A DNA stretch of 6,832 nucleotides. It comes from Syntrophothermus sp. UBA1445. GTDB taxonomy: Bacteria > Bacillota > Syntrophomonadia > Syntrophomonadales > DTU052. Of this stretch, positions 1 to 5,494 are shown piece by piece. Below the pieces are notes generated by a model. That model did not search any database. It was not told where the DNA came from and saw nothing but the letters and a program-made list of their open reading frames with translations. Where the stretch lies: the NCBI GenBank assembly GCA_002329495.1, contig DCTH01000131.1, forward strand, positions 1,694 to 8,525. Direction: 5' to 3'. A program made the position numbers and the translations under genes. How positions within the stretch are numbered: position 1 is the first letter of the stretch; every line of letters begins with the position of its first letter.

Positions 1-47
1 TTCTGCATTAAGTGGCATCCCGTACCCTATCCTAGCTGGTAAATTAG

Positions 48-72
48 AAAAAAAAACCACCCGATATGGGTG
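48..72 (-). terminator. Rho-independent terminator, minus strand
   Basis: Read on the minus strand, a 5-bp stem (CACCC, 68-72, with GGGTG, 58-62) around a 5-base loop is followed by G and an unbroken run of nine T (complement of 48-56). It is the second of two hairpins downstream of the minus-strand aroH cluster and looks like a backup terminator. The stem is short, so efficiency is uncertain. Confidence 0.6.
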
Positions 73-80
73 ATTGCTTC

Positions 81-117
81 AAAAAAACCCTCACCCTTTT
101 CGGGTGAGGTTTTTTTG
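81..117. terminator. Bidirectional intrinsic terminator
   Basis: CCTCACCC pairs with GGGTGAGG around loop TTTTC (97-101), with one bulged C on the left arm. The stem is flanked by seven A (81-87) on the left and seven T (110-116) on the right, so it can terminate transcription from either side. It lies about 200 bases past the aroH stop and would end the minus-strand cluster. It may also end a plus-strand gene that lies outside the window. Confidence 0.85.
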
Positions 118-315
118 CGTCCGTATTTTTTGAGATTCTCGGTCGTCGGGACTCGCTTATTTTACGCTTTCGTACCAACAACCAAGCATTTCCTCTCTGA
201 GTTCGGCATATGACAGATTTTTCTACCTGGGGTCAGACCAGAAATTTTCCCTGAGCAACCGGCACCTGGGTCACTCAGGCCTTCTATGCAGTGATTGGGT
301 TCACCGCAGTAGGCT

Positions 316-678
316 CTAGGTCAGATCCGTCCTCAGGCTCGCGGCCTCGCGCAGGTAGACATGGTTGATTTCACTCTGAGATTTGTCGGTATTGACGTGG
401 AGCAGCACCCGGATACACCGGGGCAGAGATCCGGGAACCGGTATCTCCTGACTGCACATCAGGGGAACCTGGTTCCAACCCATCATCCGCGCTGACCGGG
501 CCGGGAATGCGGAAGTAATATCTGGTGTGACAGTAAAAATGGCGCTGACTACGTCCTCCAATGCAAAATTGTTCTTCTGCATCAAAGCGGTCAGCATTTC
601 CTGGGTGGCTTGAATAATCTCTTCGGGCGTATCCTCGGTTATCGTAATTGCACCCCTGACTCCCCTTACCATATCCAT
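316..678 (-). CDS. aroH: Chorismate mutase, AroH class
   Basis: This 120-aa protein converts chorismate to prephenate, the branch step toward phenylalanine and tyrosine. It matches the monofunctional trimeric AroH fold of Bacillus subtilis (127 aa). The N-terminus reads VRGVRGA, and the known active-site residues all fall in place: Arg8 (B. subtilis Arg7), Cys75, Glu78, Arg90 and Tyr108. Conserved blocks TPDI (51-54), FPARSAR (58-64), GW (67-68) and HVYL (106-109) are also present. Two starts are possible: ATG at 678, only 4 bases after AGAAAGG, or ATG at 672 (Met3), 10 bases after it, which gives the more typical MVRGVRGA beginning. It is last in a minus-strand cluster and overlaps the preceding small ORF. 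No other aromatic amino acid gene is in view, so it may be a stand-alone mutase. Function is secure; the start is not. Confidence 0.95.
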   Translation of the reverse strand: MDMVRGVRGAITITEDTPEEIIQATQEMLTALMQKNNFALEDVVSAIFTVTPDITSAFPARSARMMGWNQVPLMCSQEIPVPGSLPRCIRVLLHVNTDKSQSEINHVYLREAASLRTDLT

Positions 679-755
679 CCTGCCTTTCTGCTGGCATTTT
701 CCTGGTAAGCCGCTTCCAACTTTAAAAGCCTGGTTAAATATTCACCAGGCCTCAT
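666..755 (-). CDS. Possible 29-aa small protein between hutP-like gene and aroH
   Basis: A short frame from ATG at 755 to TAA at 666 encodes 29 residues, MRPGEYLTRLL followed by an amphipathic, charged helix (LKLEAAYQENASRK) and a Trp-rich end. It begins 22 bases after the HutP-like stop and overlaps the aroH start by 13 bases, which fits translational coupling in a minus-strand operon. There is no clear Shine-Dalgarno site before the ATG. A TTG at 770, just after the preceding stop, would add five residues but also lacks one. The composition looks protein-like, but I do not recognise the family. The alternative is that this 99-base interval is a spacer carrying only the aroH ribosome-binding site. 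Confidence 0.35.
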   Translation of the reverse strand: MRPGEYLTRLLKLEAAYQENASRKAGWIW

Positions 756-777
756 GTATTTAAGTATCAACTTCGGA

Positions 778-1194
778 TCAGGGCACCGCTCGATGTCCCA
801 GACCAATAGCGACCTCGTCCAGATGGAGCAGCCCAATGCCCATGAAAATGGCCACTCCGATATGATCACCATAGCGGGCCATCCCGATCTTACCCCCGAC
901 GTTAAGCCCCAGGGCCTTAGGCATGATCTGGCTTATCGCTTCCCGGGTGGCACCGGCAATTGCACCCTCATCAGGATGGGTGTCCTTGATAACCCCCTCC
1001 CGCTTGGCGGCCACCACCGCCCTTTCAACTATCTTCCCCACGGAGCTGATGAATTCTCCCCCATAATCAACCGCCGCCGCGCGGATTTTATTATTCATGA
1101 ATTCTTTCTTCAGGTCAGATTCTTCCTGCCGGCTCGATGTAAGAGCCATTTTGATGGCCGCCGTGGCAACCATCTTGCTTCCCACCTCGTTCAT
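778..1194 (-). CDS. HutP-family protein, putative RNA-binding regulator
   Basis: This 138-aa protein resembles HutP, the hexameric antiterminator of Bacillus subtilis (148 aa), which binds L-histidine, Mg2+ and NAG triplets in mRNA. Shared landmarks are the central helix with an alanine-rich, lysine-containing run before GVI (VERAVVAAKREGVI, 56-69), an ATREA segment (82-86) like HutP ATMEA, and the C-terminal glycine-rich IGLGH (130-134). In my ungapped reading the HxxxH pair that ligates the metal in B. subtilis HutP (His73 and His77) is replaced by glycines. A nearby DTHPDEG (71-77) might supply a ligand instead. The very conserved-looking block GGEFISSVGKIVERAVV suggests a tight clostridial subfamily. 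A stop codon immediately before ATG 1194 fixes the start, which follows a G-run about 9 bases upstream. The target is unknown: no histidine-use genes are nearby, so I do not assign the hutP symbol. Confidence 0.75.
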   Translation of the reverse strand: MNEVGSKMVATAAIKMALTSSRQEESDLKKEFMNNKIRAAAVDYGGEFISSVGKIVERAVVAAKREGVIKDTHPDEGAIAGATREAISQIMPKALGLNVGGKIGMARYGDHIGVAIFMGIGLLHLDEVAIGLGHRAVP

Positions 1195-1259
1195 ATTCTA
1201 AGCCCCCCACTCCCATCGCTTATTATCAGTTTAAACAACCCGCTGGTCACTGTACAGGA

Positions 1260-1742
1260 TTACTTAACCGCAACCTTGCCCAGCATGGTTATAGCTTGCT
1301 GGGAAGTGAAGGTCATCCCGTCCTCGGGAAAAGCCAGGTTGGAGGTGACACTGGTGATCTTCAGGGTGATAGGGTCATGGTATTCCCGGGTATCAATCTC
1401 AATCACATCCCCCGAGGTGACATAGAGCTTGACCCGGTTTTCCGACATCCTGCCCATTTCCTGCCCGTTTACCAGGATCCGTACTTTATCGAGGGAGGTA
1501 TAATCCTGGAGTTCCAGATAAAAGCTCCCCGGAGATGATGTGCTGCACGGGATCTCCTCCTCGCCCGGATCAGTGGTCAGGGCAGTGGGAACGGTCACCT
1601 CCTGGCCCTCCAGCCTCTCCCCCAGGCTCAGATAAAAGCGGATGTTATCGTTGGTCATAAGGCCCTGGACCACCACCAGGGCCACCAGCCCGAAAATCAG
1701 AAACCGAACCAGCCTTTTACCGATCTCGTCCATTATCTTCAT
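1260..1742 (-). CDS. Single-pass membrane protein of unknown function (160 aa)
   Basis: I do not recognise this protein. It has a short charged N-terminus (MKIMDEIGKRLVR), one hydrophobic segment (about residues 14-28, FLIFGLVALVVVQGL), and then about 130 polar residues probably outside the membrane. The exported part has an acidic linker (GEEEIPCST, around 60-68) followed by a stretch rich in beta-type patterns. It includes FYLELQDYTSLDKVRILVNGQ and KLYVTSGDVIEIDTREYHDPITLKITSV, which read like a small Ig- or sandwich-like domain. No catalytic motif is evident. The start is uncertain: ATG 1742 or ATG 1733 (Met4), neither with a strong ribosome-binding site. It is the first gene of the minus-strand cluster, 65 bases before the HutP-like gene, and is divergent from the structured RNA and spoIIIA. 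A sporulation-linked role is possible from location only. Confidence 0.75.
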   Translation of the reverse strand: MKIMDEIGKRLVRFLIFGLVALVVVQGLMTNDNIRFYLSLGERLEGQEVTVPTALTTDPGEEEIPCSTSSPGSFYLELQDYTSLDKVRILVNGQEMGRMSENRVKLYVTSGDVIEIDTREYHDPITLKITSVTSNLAFPEDGMTFTSQQAITMLGKVAVK

Positions 1743-1797
1743 ACAATCATCAGCCCCACTCAGAGTCTCACCACTATGTTATGACTCCAGTGGCCAT

Positions 1798-1806
1798 ATT
1801 ATCCCA
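1798..1806 (-). promoter_or_regulatory. Candidate extended -10 promoter for the minus-strand cluster
   Basis: On the minus strand TGGGATAAT combines an extended TG motif with GATAAT (5 of 6 to the SigA -10). No good -35 lies 17 bases upstream, which is usual for extended -10 promoters. Transcription would start near 1791, leaving about 50 untranslated bases before the 160-aa gene. Confidence 0.4.
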
Positions 1807-1808
1807 GT

Positions 1809-1842
1809 AAAATGGGACAGACGGGTTTGCTGTCCCATTTTT
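1809..1842. repeat. Perfect 12-bp inverted repeat / hairpin between divergent promoters
   Basis: AAAATGGGACAG (1809-1820) is exactly complementary to CTGTCCCATTTT (1830-1841) around a 9-base loop. The AT ends make it look like a bidirectional terminator, but no gene ends here: it sits between two outward-facing promoters, and its right end runs into the -35 of the rightward one. It may insulate the two units, be an operator, or be a relic of a small palindromic repeat (GGGACAG-type palindromes occur in clostridial genomes near Y1-type transposases; this is recollection only). Confidence 0.8.
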
Positions 1843-1869
1843 GACTCTTAAGCACAGGCCTGCAATAAA
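1841..1869 (+). promoter_or_regulatory. Candidate SigA-type promoter for the structured RNA
   Basis: TTGACT (1841-1846, 5 of 6 to consensus) and AATAAA (1864-1869, 4 of 6) are separated by the optimal 17 bases. The predicted start is near 1876, about 10 bases before the first helix of the structured RNA. The placement supports both the promoter and the strand of the RNA. Confidence 0.6.
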
Positions 1870-1875
1870 TTCCAG

Positions 1876-2045
1876 TAAGCGGATGTTGGGTCCGAACTGT
1901 GCTACACCCTGCGAAGGTGAAGGTGGAAAGCAGCCGAGCGACAGGAGGTCGCGAGATAAGCCTTTGAGACATGGACGTCGATTAGGCGGGGTGTTGCTTT
2001 CCACCTGAACCTGAGCAGTTGGTGTTGCCAATGCAGGACCCAGGT
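1876..2045 (+). ncRNA. Candidate structured noncoding RNA with pseudoknot (possibly raiA-like)
   Basis: No convincing protein is encoded here, but the segment is dense in mutually compatible long-range pairings. (1) 1886-1893 pairs with 2036-2043 (TTGGGTCC/GGACCCAG, one GU), closing the element. (2) AACTG 1895-1899 pairs with CAGTT 2016-2020, continued by CT 1902-1903 with AG 2014-2015. (3) ACACCCTGC 1904-1912 pairs with GCGGGGTGT 1986-1994 (9 bp, one GU). (4) AGGTGGAAAGCA 1921-1932 pairs with TGCTTTCCACCT 1995-2006 (12 bp, perfect). Helices 3 and 4 interleave as a pseudoknot whose 3' strands abut with no gap, favouring coaxial stacking. The 53-base connector holds hairpin GCGAC/GTCGC (1938-1942/1948-1952). 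A good promoter lies just upstream on the same strand. Family is unproven: the size, pseudoknot and clostridial host suggest raiA RNA, while a group II intron fragment or a riboswitch are alternatives. The 3' end is a guess; a further hairpin GCGG/CCGC (2051-2064) may belong to it. Confidence 0.7.
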
Positions 2046-2164
2046 AGCGAGCGGAATTTACCGCAGGCCGCCGCGCGCGGAACCAGAAAACTTCCCCATC
2101 CCAGCTATTCCAGCCACAAAAACCTGGACAGTAAACCTGTCACCGCTCCCCAAACCTATTTGTT
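2046..2164. other. Non-coding interval between structured RNA and spoIIIA
   Basis: It holds small hairpins, GCGG/CCGC (2051-2054/2061-2064), the palindrome CCGCGCGCGG (2071-2080) and GACAG/CTGTC (2127-2131/2137-2141). None is followed by a T-run, so I see no intrinsic terminator. A transcript from the promoter at 1841-1869 could therefore continue into spoIIIAA unless it is processed or stopped by another mechanism. No credible gene is seen. Confidence 0.5.
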
Positions 2165-2193
2165 GCATAAATTGGTGGGGCTACCAATATATC
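2165..2193 (+). promoter_or_regulatory. Weak candidate SigE-type promoter of spoIIIA
   Basis: The spoIIIA operon is known in Bacillus to be transcribed by the mother-cell factor SigE. A -35-like GCATAAA (2165-2171) and a -10-like AATATATC (2186-2193) lie 14 bases apart, a spacing usual for SigE, and end 22 bases before the spoIIIAA start. The -10 matches the CATACAnT pattern only in part (about 4 of 8), so this rests mainly on position. Confidence 0.35.
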
Positions 2194-2215
2194 TTTTAAA
2201 GCAAGGGGTGGTCCT

Positions 2216-3169
2216 ATGAGTATAAAACAGGCTATGCCAGAAAAACTTCAGGCTCAGATAATTCCGTACCTTGCGCCGACTATTAAGGAGATTTTAATTA
2301 ATCTTCCTACAGCCTATCAAAACCAACTGGAGGAAATTCGCCTCCGCATGGGCAAACCACTCTGCCTCCATCTGATGAAAAGCGAAACCTTCATAACCGG
2401 GTCAGGAAAACTTACCCGGTCAGCTGAGGAAGGTTACCTGGTAAAAGAGGATGATATAACCCGTACCCTGGCAGCCATCAGCGGCAACTCGGTTTACGCA
2501 CTGGAAGAAGAGTTAAGACGGGGGTTTATAACCATAAGGGGAGGACACCGGGTGGGTTTGGCCGGTAAGACCATTGTGGAGAACGGTCAGATCAAATCCA
2601 TGAAAGAATTTTCAACTTTGGCCATCAGGATCGCCCGTGAGTTACCGGGTTGTGGTGATAAGTTGATGGGGCAAATCCTTGACGATAACCGTCTGCCTTA
2701 TAATACTCTGATAATCTCACCGCCCCGGTGCGGCAAGACCACTATCTTGCGGGACCTGGCCCGCCAATTGTCAAGGGAATTAAGTGTAGTGGTGATCGAC
2801 GAACGTTCCGAGATCGCCGGTTGCTTTAAAGGGGAACCCCAACTGGATGTGGGTCCCCGGACCGATGTCATGGAAGGGTGCCCCAAGGCTCTGGGGATTG
2901 TAATGGCCATTCGTGCTCTTTCACCACAGGTTCTTATTACGGATGAGATTGGTCGTTATGAGGATACCCAGGCGATAGAGGAGTGCCTTAATGCGGGAGT
3001 AAGGATTATCGCTACTGCCCATGCCAGTTCACTGGAAGACTTGAAGCGGAGACCCGTCCTACAGGAGATATTCAAGCAGCAGAGTTTTCAGTTGGTAGTT
3101 GTCTTATCCCGCAGAAGAGGCCCAGGAACTATAGAAAAGATTGTCCGATTGGGCCAAACAGGAGGGTAA
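2216..3169 (+). CDS. spoIIIAA: Stage III sporulation protein AA, secretion-type ATPase
   Basis: This 317-aa cytoplasmic ATPase is related to VirB11/type II secretion ATPases and is thought to power or gate the SpoIIIA channel from the mother cell. The N-terminal half (about 1-155) carries the family block RRGFITIRGGHRVGLAG (101-117). The C-terminal half has Walker A PPRCGKTT (169-176), VVVIDERSEIAG (191-202), the Walker B-like VLITDEIG (239-246) and the His box TAHA (267-270). Length is close to Bacillus SpoIIIAA. ATG 2216 follows AAGGGG by 7 bases. It is the first gene of the operon, with only 3 bases to spoIIIAB, whose ribosome-binding site overlaps its stop codon. It is intact and its identification is firm. 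Confidence 0.97.
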   Translation: MSIKQAMPEKLQAQIIPYLAPTIKEILINLPTAYQNQLEEIRLRMGKPLCLHLMKSETFITGSGKLTRSAEEGYLVKEDDITRTLAAISGNSVYALEEELRRGFITIRGGHRVGLAGKTIVENGQIKSMKEFSTLAIRIARELPGCGDKLMGQILDDNRLPYNTLIISPPRCGKTTILRDLARQLSRELSVVVIDERSEIAGCFKGEPQLDVGPRTDVMEGCPKALGIVMAIRALSPQVLITDEIGRYEDTQAIEECLNAGVRIIATAHASSLEDLKRRPVLQEIFKQQSFQLVVVLSRRRGPGTIEKIVRLGQTGG

Positions 3170-3172
3170 ACA

Positions 3173-3694
3173 TTGCTTACCAAAGTTATTGGTGTCAGTC
3201 TCGTCGTCTCGGTTACTGGGTGGATTGGACTGCAGAAGGCATTTCAACTATCCCGTCGAACCCGGGCCATCAGACAGATGCGAATGGACCTCGATTTTCT
3301 GGAAAAAGAAATTGCCTATGCTCGAAATCCGCTGGAAGAAGCTCTTAAACGCACTGCTTATGTATCATCAAGACCGGTGAAGGGATTCTTTGAACGAGTC
3401 AGCCAAGCTTTGCAGGAAGACAAGGCAACACCTGCCCGGGAGGCCTGGAATCAAGGGATTAGCCAGCTCTGCGAACAACAGATTTTTACGGCCGAGGATT
3501 TGGCAATCATCGCATTAATCGGAACCCGCATTGGAACAACGGATGCTGCAGATCAGATAAGGATGCTGCGCCAGGCCGGCGCCGAGTTAAAAATGCAGGA
3601 AGAAAAATCACGCCAGCAGGAGGATAGTGAAAAAAAGTTGTGGAGTTATGGAGGCTTCCTGGTGGGTTTGATGATCAGTATCCTGATGATTTAA
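3173..3694 (+). CDS. spoIIIAB: Stage III sporulation protein AB
   Basis: A 173-aa protein (Bacillus about 171) of the SpoIIIAB family, distantly like type II secretion F proteins; it sits in the mother-cell membrane and is required for SigG activity in the forespore. It has a hydrophobic N-terminus (about 3-20) and a C-terminal membrane segment (about 157-173, YGGFLVGLMISILMI). Between them is a helical region with RQMRMDLDFLEKEIAYARNPLEEAL and the motif LIGTRIGTTDAADQ. The start is TTG 3173, 7 bases after GGAGG (3161-3165), which overlaps the end of spoIIIAA. The next gene follows after 15 bases. It is intact with a clear family match. Confidence 0.95.
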   Translation: MLTKVIGVSLVVSVTGWIGLQKAFQLSRRTRAIRQMRMDLDFLEKEIAYARNPLEEALKRTAYVSSRPVKGFFERVSQALQEDKATPAREAWNQGISQLCEQQIFTAEDLAIIALIGTRIGTTDAADQIRMLRQAGAELKMQEEKSRQQEDSEKKLWSYGGFLVGLMISILMI

Positions 3695-3709
3695 CGGGGG
3701 GGATAGACA

Positions 3710-3904
3710 TTGAATACCGACATAATTTTTACGATAGCCGGAATAGGTATCCTGATCTCGATACTGGGGATAGTGCTGAAGCAAGCCCAAAAGGAAGAGC
3801 AGGCCCAGATGCTGACGTTGGCAGGCGTTGTTGTAGTATTGATCCTGGTTGTTCAACTGTTAAGCCAGTTATTCACAGTGGTTCGAACAGTATTTAATCT
3901 GTAG
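3710..3904 (+). CDS. spoIIIAC: Stage III sporulation protein AC
   Basis: A 64-aa hydrophobic protein (Bacillus 68) with two membrane helices (about 5-23 and 36-60) joined by a short polar loop, KQAQKEEQAQ, the hallmark of SpoIIIAC. It is a small export-apparatus-like subunit, similar in size and layout to FliQ-type proteins, and works with SpoIIIAD. The start is TTG 3710, preceded at 6 bases by a purine run GGGGGGGA (3696-3703). The next gene begins 8 bases after its stop. It is intact. Confidence 0.94.
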   Translation: MNTDIIFTIAGIGILISILGIVLKQAQKEEQAQMLTLAGVVVVLILVVQLLSQLFTVVRTVFNL

Positions 3905-3912
3905 GTGCGAAA

Positions 3913-4302
3913 GTGGAAATTGCGCAGATCGTAGGGCTGGGGCTGGTAGCAACCATATTCCTGTTGATAATACGCCAGGAAAAGCCGGTAATGGCAGTAG
4001 TTCTGAGCCTGGCTTTCGTAGCCGTCATCTTCCTGTTTGTAGTCGACAAGATATCAACCATCGTGGGAGTAATTACCGAACTGTCACACCGGGCAGAAGC
4101 CAACTACTTCTTTCTGGGCACAGTGCTGAAGATTCTCGGAGTGGCCTATCTGGCGGAATTTGGGGCTGCAGTTTGCCGGGATTCCGGGGAAGAGGCAGTG
4201 GCCAAAAAGGTCGAATTCGGGGCCAAGATAATAATAGCCGTGCTGGCCTTGCCCATAATGATTGCCATCCTGGAGTCACTCATGGAGATTATGCCCGGAT
4301 AG
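3913..4302 (+). CDS. spoIIIAD: Stage III sporulation protein AD
   Basis: A 129-aa polytopic membrane protein (Bacillus 133) of the SpoIIIAC/AD family. It begins like its smaller paralog SpoIIIAC with two hydrophobic segments (about 3-20 and 25-44). It continues through the family block AEANYFFLGTVLKILGVAYL, AAVCRDSGEEAVAKKVEFGAK and a final membrane helix (about 104-124). It is a proposed inner-membrane subunit of the channel. The start is GTG 3913, with only a weak AGGTG (3903-3907) overlapping the spoIIIAC stop, which suggests translational coupling. It is intact. Confidence 0.95.
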   Translation: MEIAQIVGLGLVATIFLLIIRQEKPVMAVVLSLAFVAVIFLFVVDKISTIVGVITELSHRAEANYFFLGTVLKILGVAYLAEFGAAVCRDSGEEAVAKKVEFGAKIIIAVLALPIMIAILESLMEIMPG

Positions 4303-4308
4303 GGGTGA
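4301..4308 (+). promoter_or_regulatory. Ribosome-binding site that sets the spoIIIAE start
   Basis: AGGGGTGA overlaps the spoIIIAD stop, and its AGGGG core lies 7 bases before TTG 4313. The protein starting there opens with a textbook signal peptide. The longer in-frame ATG at 4262 would place an unrelated polar stretch before it, inside spoIIIAD, and is rejected. Confidence 0.75.
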
Positions 4309-4312
4309 GGGG

Positions 4313-5494
4313 TTGAAACGACTACTGTGTTGGCTGGCAATTCTGACCGCCACCTTGGTCATGTGGCCTGGAATCGCCTGGGCCCAGGAGAGTGAGCCCC
4401 TCGGGAACAGCCTCTCCTGGGAGGAAACGGTCCGTAAACTGGATCTGGAAGAAATGGAGCAATTCAAGACCAGCATTGACGGGGAAATAAGCGGTTATTT
4501 GGAAAACCGTTCGGCCCGGGCGTGGCTTAAAGATTTTATGACCGGGCAGTGGGACTTTAATCCGAAAGATATAGCCAGTAATCTCTGGCAGTTTTTCCTT
4601 CGTGAGGTGTTGGCCAACAGCCAATTGTTGGGAAAGATATTAATCCTGGCGGTTATTTCGGCCCTGCTGGTGAACCTTCAATCCTCTTTTGATAAGGGAG
4701 TTGCCAAGATTGCAAGCATGGCCTGTTTTCTGGCGATCTCCGCGATTGCTCTGGGTTCGTTTAAGTATGTTATTCAGATCGGCCAGTCAACTGTTGATAC
4801 CATGACCCACTTTATGTCGGCAGTATTACCGCAGATGATGGTCCTGGTTACCGGACTGGGTCATATACATACAGCCACCGCCATCTTCCCCATAATGATG
4901 GTTGCTTGTACTGCATTCGCCAGAGGTATCGGGTTCATAGTGTTCCCGATGATAGCGTTGTCAGCGATATTGAACCTGGCCAATCTGCTTACCGATACGA
5001 TCCAACTGGAGAAACTGGGTAAGCTGGTTTACACCCTCGCCGAGATAATTATGGGGCTTATGCTGACATTTTTTATCGGTATCCTTACCCTTCGTTCCAT
5101 ATATGGTTCAGTTATGGATGCCCTTACCTTGAGGACAGGTAAGTTTGTGACCGATACATTTTTTCCGGTTATCGGCGGCTACCTTTCCGATGCCCTGGAA
5201 ACGGCTGCCGGCTATGTGGTCCTGTTGAAACAGGCGGTTGGAATTCTGGGATTGCTTACTATCTTCGGCATCTTTGTCTTTCCGATTCTGAAGATAGGTG
5301 TTATCGCTCTTATCTACAAAGTGAGTGCAGCCATGGTTGAACCGCTCGGTGACAAACGCATCAGTCAGGTTCTGGAGATAATGGGGAATCACCTGATCCT
5401 GGCCTTGGCTTCCGTGGCAGCGGTGGGACTTATGTTCTTTATTCTGGTAGCGATACTGGTCAGCACCGGAAACAGTGTGATACTGCTGCGATGA
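4313..5494 (+). CDS. spoIIIAE: Stage III sporulation protein AE, polytopic membrane protein
   Basis: A 393-aa protein (Bacillus 399), the largest membrane subunit of the SpoIIIA complex. From TTG 4313 it has an N-terminal signal peptide: MKRLL, a hydrophobic core, then AWA at 22-24 with likely cleavage before Gln25. A polar, acidic region (25-100) follows. Several membrane segments come next, roughly 107-122, 131-150, 165-183, 190-225, 241-263, 300-328 and 361-388. Family stretches include VDTMTHFMSAVLPQM and FARGIGFIVFPMIALSAIL. It is thought to form part of the conduit between mother cell and forespore. It starts 10 bases after the spoIIIAD stop. A 77-base gap, unusual for this operon, follows it. 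It is intact. Confidence 0.95.
   Translation: MKRLLCWLAILTATLVMWPGIAWAQESEPLGNSLSWEETVRKLDLEEMEQFKTSIDGEISGYLENRSARAWLKDFMTGQWDFNPKDIASNLWQFFLREVLANSQLLGKILILAVISALLVNLQSSFDKGVAKIASMACFLAISAIALGSFKYVIQIGQSTVDTMTHFMSAVLPQMMVLVTGLGHIHTATAIFPIMMVACTAFARGIGFIVFPMIALSAILNLANLLTDTIQLEKLGKLVYTLAEIIMGLMLTFFIGILTLRSIYGSVMDALTLRTGKFVTDTFFPVIGGYLSDALETAAGYVVLLKQAVGILGLLTIFGIFVFPILKIGVIALIYKVSAAMVEPLGDKRISQVLEIMGNHLILALASVAAVGLMFFILVAILVSTGNSVILLR

Noticed and set aside
1..73. Possible C-terminal end of a plus-strand gene entering from the left (one frame open to TAA 40-42, another to TGA 71-73)
   Set aside because: Both frames are too short to recognise and cannot be told apart; a convergent gene would fit the bidirectional terminator, but nothing else supports it.
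754..1425. Long open plus-strand frame of about 223 codons
   Set aside because: It lies wholly antisense to the HutP-like gene and part of the 160-aa gene, which have family features or a sensible membrane topology; the plus-strand peptide shows no recognisable domain.
1776..1801. SigE-like promoter on the minus strand (TAATATG then CATAACAT)
   Set aside because: Both boxes match well, but the 11-base spacing is too short for SigE; the extended -10 reading of the same area is preferred.
1774..2031. Open minus-strand frame of about 85 codons in the divergent gap
   Set aside because: It covers the pseudoknotted RNA and the inverted repeat, has low-complexity composition and no ribosome-binding site; RNA structure explains the region better.
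1883..2045. Group II intron domain I fragment or HDV-like ribozyme as identity of the structured RNA
   Set aside because: Only short word similarities to group II introns are seen and there is no domain V; the HDV fold needs an extra helix between the two 3' strands, which here abut directly.
2019..2219. Open plus-strand frame of about 66 codons just before spoIIIAA
   Set aside because: It begins inside the structured RNA, lacks a ribosome-binding site, and its peptide is unlike any protein I recognise.
4262..4312. Upstream ATG for spoIIIAE adding 17 residues
   Set aside because: It would lie inside spoIIIAD in another frame and hide the signal peptide; TTG 4313 has a good ribosome-binding site and gives the family length.
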